A stretch of 11,776 bases of DNA from Actinomyces sp. GTDB lineage: Bacteria > Actinomycetota > Actinomycetes > Actinomycetales > Actinomycetaceae. Both the position numbers and the translations under genes were made by a program. Below the pieces are notes generated by a model that saw nothing but the letters and a program-made list of their open reading frames with translations, did not search any database and was not told the origin of the DNA. How positions within the stretch are numbered: the first letter of the stretch is position 1; every line of letters starts with the position of its first letter. The stretch covers positions 1-11,776 of the forward strand of contig JAHACW010000063.1 in NCBI GenBank assembly GCA_018375675.1, written 5' to 3'. Of this stretch, positions 1-4,641 are shown piece after piece.

Positions 1-6
1 CTGTGT

Positions 7-111
7 GTGCCGGTGGGCGGCGGCCCGCCCGCGAGATCGCCACACGCGAGCCTGCGGCTCGGAGTGGTCGATCTCGAGGCCCGCCCTGGCCCTGCCGCCG
101 CCCACCGGCAC
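7..111. repeat. Nested 105-bp palindrome
   Basis: The outer arms 7-24 and 94-111 are perfect 18-bp reverse complements. Inside them lies a 45-bp imperfect palindrome (32-76), with arms CGAGATCG/CGATCTCG, then CCAC/GTGG, then CGAGCC/GGCTCG around a short TGC loop. The two stems are separated by unpaired linkers at 25-31 and 77-93. Transcribed from either strand it would fold into a very stable long hairpin. It could be a terminator for a gene off the left edge, or a palindromic element inserted into another hairpin. Confidence 0.85.
25..92 (+). repeat. Dispersed palindromic element, copy A
   Basis: Bases 25-76 are identical to 11709-11760 over 52 bp, and similarity continues to 92 with three mismatches (GCCCGCCC at 79-86 is kept). 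The shared core is the 45-bp palindrome at 32-76. The sequence outside it differs between the copies, so the element rather than the surroundings has been duplicated. Both copies have the same orientation. It behaves like a REP-type dispersed intergenic palindrome. I cannot name a known family. Confidence 0.85.
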
Positions 112-275
112 CGCGGCCAGGCCCCGCCACCGCCCGCGGGTGTCGCAGCCTGGCCCTCCGCTCCCTCCGGCGCCCTCCACACAGTGGCGCCTGGTCGCTG
201 ATGTGTGGCTCGGCGCGTCGGATTGAAGCTCGGCCAGGCCCCGCAATGGCCCGTGTGCATTGGAAATCTCTCGCG

Positions 276-338
276 TGAAACCGGCGTCGCCTTTGCTCGC
301 GTAGGGCGAGCCTCAACTGAAACCCCCATCGCCTTTGC
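276..338 (+). repeat. 21-bp direct repeat at 42-bp spacing
   Basis: Positions 276-296 and 318-338 match at 18 of 21 bases. Both begin TGAAACC and end TCGCCTTTGC. The distance between them is exactly 42 bp, the same interval seen in the two repeat sets immediately downstream. Confidence 0.7.
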
Positions 339-376
339 GGGTGAGAAATGGGCGTTTTGGGTGCGTTTTTCGGTTG

Positions 377-480
377 CAGTGGTGATGGCGGTTTCAATGG
401 TTGCTGTTCTGGGGCGTGCAGTGGTGATGGTGGTTTCATGCTGGCCTGTATCAGTGGTTGCAGAGGTGTCATTGGTTTCA
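377..480 (+). repeat. Degenerate 42-bp repeats with GGTTTCA motif
   Basis: The 20-mers at 377-396 and 419-438 differ at one base (CAGTGGTGATGG, then C or T, then GGTTTCA). A third, more decayed unit ends with GGTTTCA at 474-480. The three GGTTTCA motifs start at 390, 432 and 474, exactly 42 bp apart. GGTTTCA is the reverse complement of TGAAACC, which starts the repeats at 276 and 318, so the two sets face each other. Confidence 0.7.
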
Positions 481-506
481 ACGTCGCCACGTCACAGCTG
501 CCTGTG

Positions 507-583
507 CGCGAAAAAGTTCGCCCTGCGTGCTCAAAATGGCCCAAAATGAGCGTTTTATGGCGTGCTGGGCGAACTTTTTCGCG
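507..583. repeat. Inverted repeat enclosing first unit of the tandem array
   Basis: The 17-mer at 507-523 (CGCGAAAAAGTTCGCCC) is the perfect reverse complement of 567-583. The 43 bp between them contain GCTCA/TGAGC arms and two direct copies of CAAAATG. The right arm belongs to the first unit of the tandem repeat at 563-670, so one inverted and three forward copies of the same sequence lie within about 165 bp. Confidence 0.85.
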
Positions 584-670
584 GGTGAGCACGAGGGGAC
601 CCGTTGCTGGGCGAACTTTTTCGCGGGTGAGCACGAGGGGACCCGTTGCTGGGCGAACTTTTTCGCGGGT
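563..670 (+). repeat. 42-bp tandem repeat, about 2.6 copies
   Basis: Units start at 563, 605 and 647. The two complete units are identical, and the third is identical until it stops at 670. Each begins TGCTGGGCGAACTTTTTCGC and includes a small GCGAA/TTCGC hairpin and a GGGT/ACCC pair. Identity between units suggests recent duplication or ongoing conversion. No spacers separate the units, so this is not a CRISPR array. Confidence 0.92.
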
Positions 671-714
671 TAAGTGGGGGAGAGGGTGTACTGGTCCGAT
701 TTTGTCGGCCTACC

Positions 715-750
715 GGCACCGTGACCAGGCATCACAGGTGACTCGGTGCC
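715..750. repeat. Short inverted repeat
   Basis: GGCACCG (715-721) and CGGTGCC (744-750) are perfect 7-bp arms around a 22-base loop, with no T-run after either strand. Function unknown. Confidence 0.5.
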
Positions 751-774
751 CTACATGTAGGAAACGCCGGAAGT

Positions 775-838
775 TTTGCACTACATGAAGCCCTCTGGCT
801 GCGTGTCATCGGCGTGTCGGACCCTCGTGTAGTGCAAA
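775..838. repeat. Inverted repeat with 11-bp perfect arms
   Basis: TTTGCACTACA (775-785) and TGTAGTGCAAA (828-838) are perfect reverse complements separated by 42 bases. It could be a hairpin, an operator-like pair of sites, or termini of a very small palindromic element. No coding sequence lies inside. Confidence 0.75.
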
Positions 839-885
839 TCCCCCGATTGGTTGCGGTGAGGCCGTAGCTTGAGGCGGCGTGGTTG

Positions 886-956
886 CCAAACTGCAGACCC
901 ATTGGGTGAAAACAGTCAAAAATGCGCCGTTTTGGCTGAATGGGTCTGCGCTTTGG
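886..956. repeat. Long imperfect hairpin
   Basis: The arms 886-903 and 939-956 pair as CCAAA/TTTGG and GCAGACCCATT/AATGGGTCTGC, with a two-base mismatch between the two blocks. The apical part (CAAAAATGCGCCGTTTTGG) is itself partly self-complementary. It resembles the apical part of the inverted repeat at 507-583 even though the arms differ. Confidence 0.82.
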
Positions 957-1033
957 CGGAATTTGGGATCAGGCGTGGTGTGTGTGCTCGCAGGTGAGGC
1001 CGTTATTCCGAGTGCTCACCCGATAGATCGCAC

Positions 1034-1059
1034 GTTAACTTGCTGACCTGCAAGTTAAC
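1034..1059. repeat. Perfect 10-bp inverted repeat
   Basis: GTTAACTTGC and GCAAGTTAAC flank a six-base loop TGACCT. There is no T-run on either side, so a classical intrinsic terminator is unlikely. The size fits an operator or a stable RNA hairpin. No gene start adjoins it; the nearest gene end is the hydrolase stop at 1177. Confidence 0.8.
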
Positions 1060-1064
1060 CCGTC

Positions 1065-1141
1065 GATGCGCAGCTAAACCCTATTGGTGGCATGGTGGGC
1101 AGCCTGCCCAGGCCACCACCTCAAGGGTTAGCGTGCGCATC
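1065..1141 (-). terminator. 77-bp cruciform downstream of the hydrolase gene
   Basis: Four stacked inverted blocks: GATGCGCA/TGCGCATC (1065-1072 with 1134-1141), a slightly mismatched GCTAAACCCT/AGGGTTAGC, GGTGGC/GCCACC (1086-1091 with 1112-1117) and TGGGCA/TGCCCA around a GCC loop (1096-1110). It starts about 36 bases after the stop codon of the minus-strand hydrolase gene, where a terminator is expected. It lacks a U-run, which is common for actinobacterial terminators. It may equally be one more palindromic repeat. Confidence 0.5.
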
Positions 1142-1176
1142 AAAGGGTCCAGGTGTCTACCTGTGGGACCGGTTCG

Positions 1177-2055
1177 CTACTTGGTGCCAATCCGCGTCGG
1201 GCGTGCCCGCAACAGCGCGCTGAGAACGGCGCGCAGAAACCGGCCCGACCGCGACGGCAGACGGCGATCGGGAGCAAGGAATGGCCCCTCCGGGCGCCAT
1301 ACATATGGGTTGTGGCTGAGTGGCCCCGGCCATGTCGACGCAACGACGGTGGCCGGTGCAGGCAGTGGGAGCAGCGGGCTCACCCAGGATCCCGCCGTCA
1401 CGTAGATGTGCATCAGTCCATCGATGCTCTCGAAAAATCCACCCTCGACAACCGACGCAGGAAAACCTACGGGATCAAATGCGTAGACGTGCTCGAGCAC
1501 CGGGGGAGTAGCCGCAGCAGCAGCGTACAGTGCGAGATTCGCACCCTTTGAATGCCCGACGACAACGATCGGTCCTGTCGCTTGCGACGCAGCGTGTGCC
1601 AAGTACTTGGCCGCCCATCGCTGCGAATCGGTCGGAAAATCAAGGCCGAAGCGGGCATCCTCCGCCCACCCGACCGCGCTTGCATCCGTCCCGCGGAAGA
1701 CCACGTAGGTCGCCCCGGCCTCGTCGATGAAGGTAACTGCGCCGAACTGAGCGAGCGGGTTCGACGTTAGCCGAGTGACCGCGTCGCGCACGCGCAGGCC
1801 CCCGAAGCGCGCGCTTGCACCGGCGGCCTCCAGGAGGGGACGATCGGCGTGGGACGCTAATGAATAGCGATACAGAGACGGGATCGACGAGGCCTGGGCG
1901 ACCTCTCGGAGCAGGCATCCGCGCGGGGAGCGAGGCCCGGGCAGCGCGTGAAAATCCACGTAGACCAGGCACGAGAGAACGAGAGCGTCGGCGGGGGAGA
2001 GGTCTGCTCGTAGCGGTGTGCACGAGTCTCGTGCATGCTCGACGACGGTGGTCAC
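1177..2055 (-). CDS. Mbeg1-like (DUF2974) alpha/beta-hydrolase protein
   Basis: Predicted 292-residue cytoplasmic alpha/beta-hydrolase-fold protein of the DUF2974/Mbeg1-like family, whose substrate is not known to me. Visible hallmarks are the block VVFRGTDASAVGWAED, a downstream SQRWAAKYL, and the nucleophile elbow GHSKGAN with Ser169. These are followed by FDPVGF (Asp194) and SHNPYVW (His248), giving a plausible Ser/Asp/His triad. No signal peptide or membrane segment is evident. I chose the GTG at 2053-2055 because a GGAGGAGG ribosome binding site lies four bases upstream. An in-frame ATG at 2088 would add 11 residues without such support. The gene is transcribed divergently from the tRNA-Ile cassette, and a long hairpin lies after its stop. 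Family assignment is from motif recognition; activity is inference. Confidence 0.85.
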   Translation of the reverse strand: MTTVVEHARDSCTPLRADLSPADALVLSCLVYVDFHALPGPRSPRGCLLREVAQASSIPSLYRYSLASHADRPLLEAAGASARFGGLRVRDAVTRLTSNPLAQFGAVTFIDEAGATYVVFRGTDASAVGWAEDARFGLDFPTDSQRWAAKYLAHAASQATGPIVVVGHSKGANLALYAAAAATPPVLEHVYAFDPVGFPASVVEGGFFESIDGLMHIYVTAGSWVSPLLPLPAPATVVASTWPGPLSHNPYVWRPEGPFLAPDRRLPSRSGRFLRAVLSALLRARPTRIGTK

Positions 2056-2059
2056 GAGG

Positions 2060-2067
2060 CCTCCTCC
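2060..2067 (-). promoter_or_regulatory. Ribosome binding site of the hydrolase gene
   Basis: The minus strand reads GGAGGAGG four bases before the GTG start at 2055. This strong match to the 16S anti-Shine-Dalgarno decides the start in favour of GTG over the upstream ATG at 2088. Confidence 0.8.
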
Positions 2068-2122
2068 TCTCCGTTGAGGGCCGGACAATCGCGGTCGTGT
2101 TGGACGTCACCAACGCTCGATT

Positions 2123-2151
2123 TTGCCGGATGGCCCTGTGCTGTGTACTAT
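2123..2151 (+). promoter_or_regulatory. Promoter of the tRNA-Ile cassette
   Basis: A -35 element TTGCCG (2123-2128) and a -10 element TACTAT (2146-2151) are separated by 17 bp, each matching the vegetative sigma consensus at four of six positions. Transcription would start near 2158, about 20 bases before the tRNA. Confidence 0.6.
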
Positions 2152-2178
2152 ATCCGAGTGCCCGAAAGGGTGCCGGTT

Positions 2179-2255
2179 GGGCCTATAGCTCAGTAGGTTA
2201 GAGCGCAGTCCTGATAAGACTGAGGTCGGTGGTTCGAGCCCACCTAGGCCCACCA
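2179..2255 (+). tRNA. tRNA-Ile (anticodon GAT)
   Basis: A complete 77-nt cloverleaf: acceptor stem GGGCCTA/TAGGCCC, D-arm with AGCTCAGTAGGTTAGAGC, anticodon stem CAGTC/GACTG with anticodon GAT at 2213-2215, T-arm GGTGGTTCGAGCCCACC, discriminator A, and an encoded CCA at 2253-2255. It is followed after 30 bases by a small protein gene and then tRNA-Ala. In Actinobacteria this pair commonly lies downstream of gyrA. Confidence 0.98.
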
Positions 2256-2280
2256 TCCGCAGGCGAGCGAAAGCGGAGGA
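2256..2280 (+). promoter_or_regulatory. Hairpin overlapping the micro-gene's ribosome binding site
   Basis: TCCGC (2256-2260), directly after the tRNA-Ile CCA, can pair with GCGGA (2273-2277). The second arm contains the first three bases of the Shine-Dalgarno GGAGGA (2275-2280), which lies five bases before the ATG at 2286. The hairpin could partly hide the ribosome binding site or mark the site where tRNA 3' processing stops. This is inference from base pairing. Confidence 0.45.
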
Positions 2281-2285
2281 TCATC

Positions 2286-2420
2286 ATGAAGAAATGGGTC
2301 ACCTGTTGCGTGGCTGTCGGATCCGTCGTGGCCGTCGGCATCGCCGTCCGACAAATTCTTGTTGATCTTTCCGATAACGCTGATCTGTGGACGTCCGTCA
2401 CGGACGCCGTGGAGGACTGA
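2286..2420 (+). CDS. DLW-39 family micro-protein
   Basis: A 44-residue protein with a Lys-rich start (MKK), one hydrophobic segment (about residues 4-21, with two adjacent cysteines at 7-8) and an acidic C-terminal tail containing DNADLWTSVTDAVED. The DLW signature, the length near 40 residues and the location between tRNA-Ile and tRNA-Ala match the actinobacterial DLW-39 family, whose function is unknown. It is probably a single-pass membrane peptide. GGAGGA sits at correct spacing before the ATG, so translation is plausible. It lies inside the tRNA transcription unit, with no promoter or terminator separating it from either tRNA, so its mRNA would be released by tRNA processing. Confidence 0.82.
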   Translation: MKKWVTCCVAVGSVVAVGIAVRQILVDLSDNADLWTSVTDAVED

Positions 2421-2431
2421 GTTCCTCCAAC

Positions 2432-2504
2432 GGGGCTATGGCGCAATTGGTAGCGCACCTGCTTTGCAAGCAGGGGGTTACGGGTTCGAGTCCCGTTAGC
2501 TCCA
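2432..2504 (+). tRNA. tRNA-Ala (anticodon TGC)
   Basis: A complete 73-nt cloverleaf: acceptor GGGGCTA/TAGCTCC with one G-T pair, D-arm GCGCAATTGGTAGCGC, anticodon stem CCTGC/GCAGG with loop TTTGCAA and anticodon TGC at 2465-2467, T-arm ACGGGTTCGAGTCCCGT, discriminator A. Unlike the neighbouring tRNA-Ile, CCA is not encoded (the sequence continues CTCAAC) and must be added enzymatically. It starts 11 bases after the stop of the DLW-39-like gene. Confidence 0.97.
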
Positions 2505-2513
2505 CTCAACGTA

Positions 2514-2530
2514 CAAGGTTCGAACCCTTG
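2514..2530 (+). other. T-arm-like sequence after tRNA-Ala
   Basis: CAAGG + TTCGAAC + CCTTG is a perfect five-base-pair stem with a seven-base TTCGAAC loop, the exact geometry of a tRNA T-arm. No acceptor, D or anticodon arm surrounds it, so it is a remnant or mimic. It is not a copy of the T-arm of either neighbouring tRNA. It overlaps the 5' arm of the terminator, so the two folds exclude each other. Confidence 0.55.
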
Positions 2531-2562
2531 CCATCGTGGATGGTTTCGGTTCGGGCCTTTTT
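2515..2562 (+). terminator. Intrinsic terminator of the tRNA cassette
   Basis: AAGGTTCGAACC (2515-2526) pairs with GGTTCGGGCCTT (2548-2559) over 12 positions, allowing two G-U pairs. CCAT/ATGG inside the loop extends the structure, and a run of T (2558-2562) follows. It ends the tRNA-Ile/DLW-39/tRNA-Ala unit before the convergent photolyase gene. Confidence 0.8.
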
Positions 2563-2638
2563 GCTGTCTTAGGCTCGGCCCGGGCAAGGGCGTTGGTGAG
2601 GTGGCTCTGGCGTCGGCATCATCGCGTGGACACTCACC

Positions 2639-4066
2639 TCAACCACGGTGAGGCCTGGCATGGGAGCCGGATGCCCCGCGTACTTGCTCATAAGCGGCGA
2701 GCGCCTCGCGTCGCGACTCGGCCAGGTCGACGACAGGCACGACAGGCCGATCGGCTCCCTCCGGGATCCAGCGCTTGACATAGCGGCTGCGCGGGTCGAA
2801 GCGGGTGCGCTGGAGGTCAGGGTTGAAGATGCGGAAGTAGGGCGCAGCGTCTGCGCCGCAGCCGGCCACCCACTGCCAGGAGATAGGATTGTTAGCCTCG
2901 TCTGCGTCCACGAGAGTCTCCCAGAACCACTGCTCGCCGTCTTGCCAGGGCTGGAGCATGTTCTTGGTGAACAGCGATGCCGCGACCATGCGCACCCGGT
3001 TGTGCATCCAGCCTGTCTGCCATAGTTGCCGCATTCCAGCGTCGACGAGGTCGATGCCGGTGCGGCCCTTTCGCCAGGCCTGCGCCAGGTGGTCGTCGGG
3101 ATCGTAGGGGAATTCCGCGAAAGCCGGACGCATGGGGGTCTCCTCGAGATATTCGCGGTGGTGGAGCAGGTGCCAGCTGAACTCACGCCAGTAGAGTTGC
3201 CTGGTCCAAGCGGCGATATCCTCACCCGAGGCTGTGCTGCGACGGGCTGCGGCCACGGCTTGGCGCGGCGATAGTTCCCCGCACCGCAACCTCGGCGAGA
3301 TTCTGCTGGTGGATGTTTCCTCCCCGGGCAGCTCGCGGCGTGTGGCATAGCCGGGCAACCAGCTGTCGATCGCATCCAGTTGCTGGTGGGCTGCCAATTC
3401 ACCGGGCTCCCAGTGCTGTGCGAGGGTCTCTTCCCACCAGGCGGGGCCCTCGTCGAGCAAGCCAATGTCCTCTAAGTTCTGCAGGACGCCGTCCTGCTGC
3501 AACGAGGCGAGGGCTGGTGCCGCGCCGTCCGGATCAATGACCGGTGAGGGCTCGGGCAGGAGGGGACCGAGGGGCAGGTCGGCTACGGCGTGGCTGAACG
3601 GTGTGAAAACTTGGTAGTGGGAGCCGTTGGCCGTCTGCATCAGCCAGGGTTCGGCGAGCAGACTGCCGGGGTGGCTGTGCACCTCGGTGCGGGATTTCAA
3701 CTCTTGTTTGATGGCGGCATCCAATCGGCAGGCTGCCGGGGCGTACCGTCGTGTCCAGTGCACGACGGTAGGTTGCAAGGCGTCCACGACTCGACGCATG
3801 ATCTTTCCGGCATCACCCCGGGCGAAAACGAGCGGAATGCCAAGGTCAGCAAGCCGCGGTGCCAGCTGCTGCAGGCTGCGGTGGTACCACCACCGGGTGG
3901 CCGCACCGAGCGGGCGTGGGCCGTGCCGATTGTTGTCTTCATCGGTCCTGCGGGTTTCGTGGATCCACAGTGCCACTACGGGCCCATGTGCTGCCGAGCA
4001 GGCGGCCGTCAGCGCCGGGTGGTCAGCCAGACGGAGGTCGTCGCGAAGCCAGATCAGTGTGGTCAT
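2639..4066 (-). CDS. phrB: Deoxyribodipyrimidine photolyase (cryptochrome/photolyase family, class I)
   Basis: A 475-residue flavoenzyme that uses blue light to split UV-induced cyclobutane pyrimidine dimers in DNA, acting in the cytoplasm. The N-terminal antenna domain opens with LIWLRDDLRLADHPAL. The C-terminal FAD-binding domain has WREFSWHLL, RTGIDLVDAGMRQLWQTGWMHNRVRM (the TGWMHNRVRM part at 351-360 being the FAD/DNA-binding signature), NNPISWQWVAGCGADAAPYFRIFNP (392-416) and a late PVVDLAESR. W397 probably corresponds to the flavin-proximal electron-transfer tryptophan. Length is normal and no lesion is seen. The ATG at 4066 is preceded by AAGGA at workable spacing. The antenna cofactor (folate or deazaflavin) cannot be decided here. 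It converges on the tRNA cassette and diverges from the adhesin gene. A cryptochrome-like or 6-4 activity is less likely but not excluded. Confidence 0.95.
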   Translation of the reverse strand: MTTLIWLRDDLRLADHPALTAACSAAHGPVVALWIHETRRTDEDNNRHGPRPLGAATRWWYHRSLQQLAPRLADLGIPLVFARGDAGKIMRRVVDALQPTVVHWTRRYAPAACRLDAAIKQELKSRTEVHSHPGSLLAEPWLMQTANGSHYQVFTPFSHAVADLPLGPLLPEPSPVIDPDGAAPALASLQQDGVLQNLEDIGLLDEGPAWWEETLAQHWEPGELAAHQQLDAIDSWLPGYATRRELPGEETSTSRISPRLRCGELSPRQAVAAARRSTASGEDIAAWTRQLYWREFSWHLLHHREYLEETPMRPAFAEFPYDPDDHLAQAWRKGRTGIDLVDAGMRQLWQTGWMHNRVRMVAASLFTKNMLQPWQDGEQWFWETLVDADEANNPISWQWVAGCGADAAPYFRIFNPDLQRTRFDPRSRYVKRWIPEGADRPVVPVVDLAESRREALAAYEQVRGASGSHARPHRG

Positions 4067-4322
4067 GGAGGTTCCTTGGGAGGGTTCAGTGCAGGAGTTG
4101 GCCGGCGATCTTGTTGGTGAAGGGTGGGAGGGTCATCGGCTGCTGCTCTCGGTCAAGGAAGGGGTCCGCCCAAACCCGGGCTTGGAGTGCTGTGGTCATG
4201 CACGTTATCGTCGCTGGTCATCGTACTTGATAGGCGACTGGCGCCACAAGAAACGTCGAAGGTCTGGGGATGGCGCGTGGCCGAGCCAACACTCTCAACC
4301 TGTCTGAGTAGGTCCACGTGTC

Positions 4323-4350
4323 ACCCGCAACCTGGTGGTTGCGGGTTTTC
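4323..4350 (+). terminator. Orphan intrinsic terminator
   Basis: ACCCGCAACC (4323-4332) and GGTTGCGGGT (4337-4346) are perfect 10-bp arms around TGGT, followed by TTTTC. It is a textbook plus-strand terminator. No plus-strand gene precedes it back to the tRNA terminator at 2562, so it either ends an unannotated small RNA or insulates the adhesin gene from upstream transcription. Confidence 0.85.
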
Positions 4351-4379
4351 TGTATGTGAGCTTCGACAATTTGAGCAGG

Positions 4380-4395
4380 TCAGCGGCGCCGCTGA
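4380..4395. repeat. Perfect 16-bp palindrome
   Basis: TCAGCGGCGCCGCTGA is a perfect palindrome without a loop, typical in size for a dimeric regulator site. It lies about 260 bp upstream of the adhesin -35 element. No regulator can be named. Confidence 0.6.
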
Positions 4396-4408
4396 GGCCA
4401 TATTGTGC

Positions 4409-4431
4409 GGTCGGATTAGATTTGTCCGACC
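4409..4431. repeat. Inverted repeat, 7-bp arms
   Basis: GGTCGGA (4409-4415) and TCCGACC (4425-4431) flank a nine-base A+T-rich loop. The layout suits an operator for a dimeric repressor. There is no U-run, so it is not an intrinsic terminator. Confidence 0.55.
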
Positions 4432-4513
4432 ATCTGGTTATTCGTGGAAGATTCGGGTGCTCCGTCACAAAAAACACGTAAAGTGGCCTATCAGCTGCAG
4501 TGAAGCCCCATAT

Positions 4514-4558
4514 TTATCCACAACGCTATGCACAGTTGTGTATAAACCGTGTGGACGG
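4514..4558. promoter_or_regulatory. Cluster of DnaA-box-like 9-mers
   Basis: TTATCCACA at 4514-4522 is the perfect consensus DnaA box. CTATGCACA at 4526-4534 differs from TTATNCACA by one base. The reverse complement of 4537-4545 is TTATACACA, again a full match to TTATNCACA. The reverse complement of 4550-4558 is CCGTCCACA, close to the TTGTCCACA form used in high-GC actinobacteria. The first three starts are 12 and 11 bp apart, about one helical turn. The local sequence is A+T-rich. It may be a DnaA-regulated site, a DnaA-binding reservoir, or part of a larger origin-like region. Confidence 0.6.
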
Positions 4559-4560
4559 TT
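4545..4560. repeat. Inverted repeat overlapping the last DnaA-like box
   Basis: AACCGT (4545-4550) and ACGGTT (4555-4560) are perfect arms around GTGG. Either a small operator or a by-product of the overlapping DnaA-like 9-mer. Confidence 0.45.
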
Positions 4561-4641
4561 GTTTGTCGACGCCTCATCATTGTTTGAAAACTGACCTAGG
4601 CAGGAGGAGTTAGAGGGCTCCTGAGCTCGGAAAACACTCCC

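Larger units (their letters stand above)
1..1176. other. Gene-free, repeat-rich intergenic region
   Basis: I found no convincing coding region here. The short open frames are Arg/Pro/Gly-rich, lack ribosome binding sites and resemble no family I know. The stretch instead carries many inverted and direct repeats, each listed separately. Smaller ones not listed: an inverted repeat CCACACA/TGTGTGG at 177-183 and 202-208; a hairpin GCTCGC/GCGAGC at 295-311; a 14-bp direct repeat at 114-127 and 231-244; and a 10-bp palindrome CTACATGTAG at 751-760. From about 260 onward it is visibly richer in A+T than the first 250 bases. A minus-strand frame stays open from about 495 to the left edge, but its product is low-complexity and probably not real. 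Confidence 0.7.

Noticed and set aside
1..495. Partial minus-strand gene running off the left edge
   Set aside because: The frame is open, but the product is Thr/Arg/Gly/Pro-rich, crosses the nested palindrome and has no credible start context. High G+C alone can keep it open.
563..670. CRISPR array
   Set aside because: The 42-bp units are directly contiguous and identical throughout; there are no unique spacers and no cas genes.
348..788. Plus-strand 146-residue protein with Gly/Cys repeats
   Set aside because: The repeats in the protein are only the 42-bp DNA repeats read in frame. There is no Shine-Dalgarno, no known family, and the frame runs through several hairpins.
3627..4307. Plus-strand 226-residue frame overlapping the photolyase 5' end
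   Set aside because: It is antisense to a well-supported photolyase for most of its length and has no recognisable domain.
4268..4346. Degraded tRNA (GCGCGTGGCCGAGCC resembles a tRNA-Leu/Ser D-arm) before the orphan terminator
   Set aside because: No T-arm, acceptor pairing or anticodon stem can be found at the right distances; about 15 matching bases are not enough.
4514..4558. Calling the DnaA-box cluster the chromosomal oriC
   Set aside because: Only three or four boxes are present, with no dnaA, dnaN or other origin-flanking genes in the window. The evidence supports DnaA-box-like sites only.
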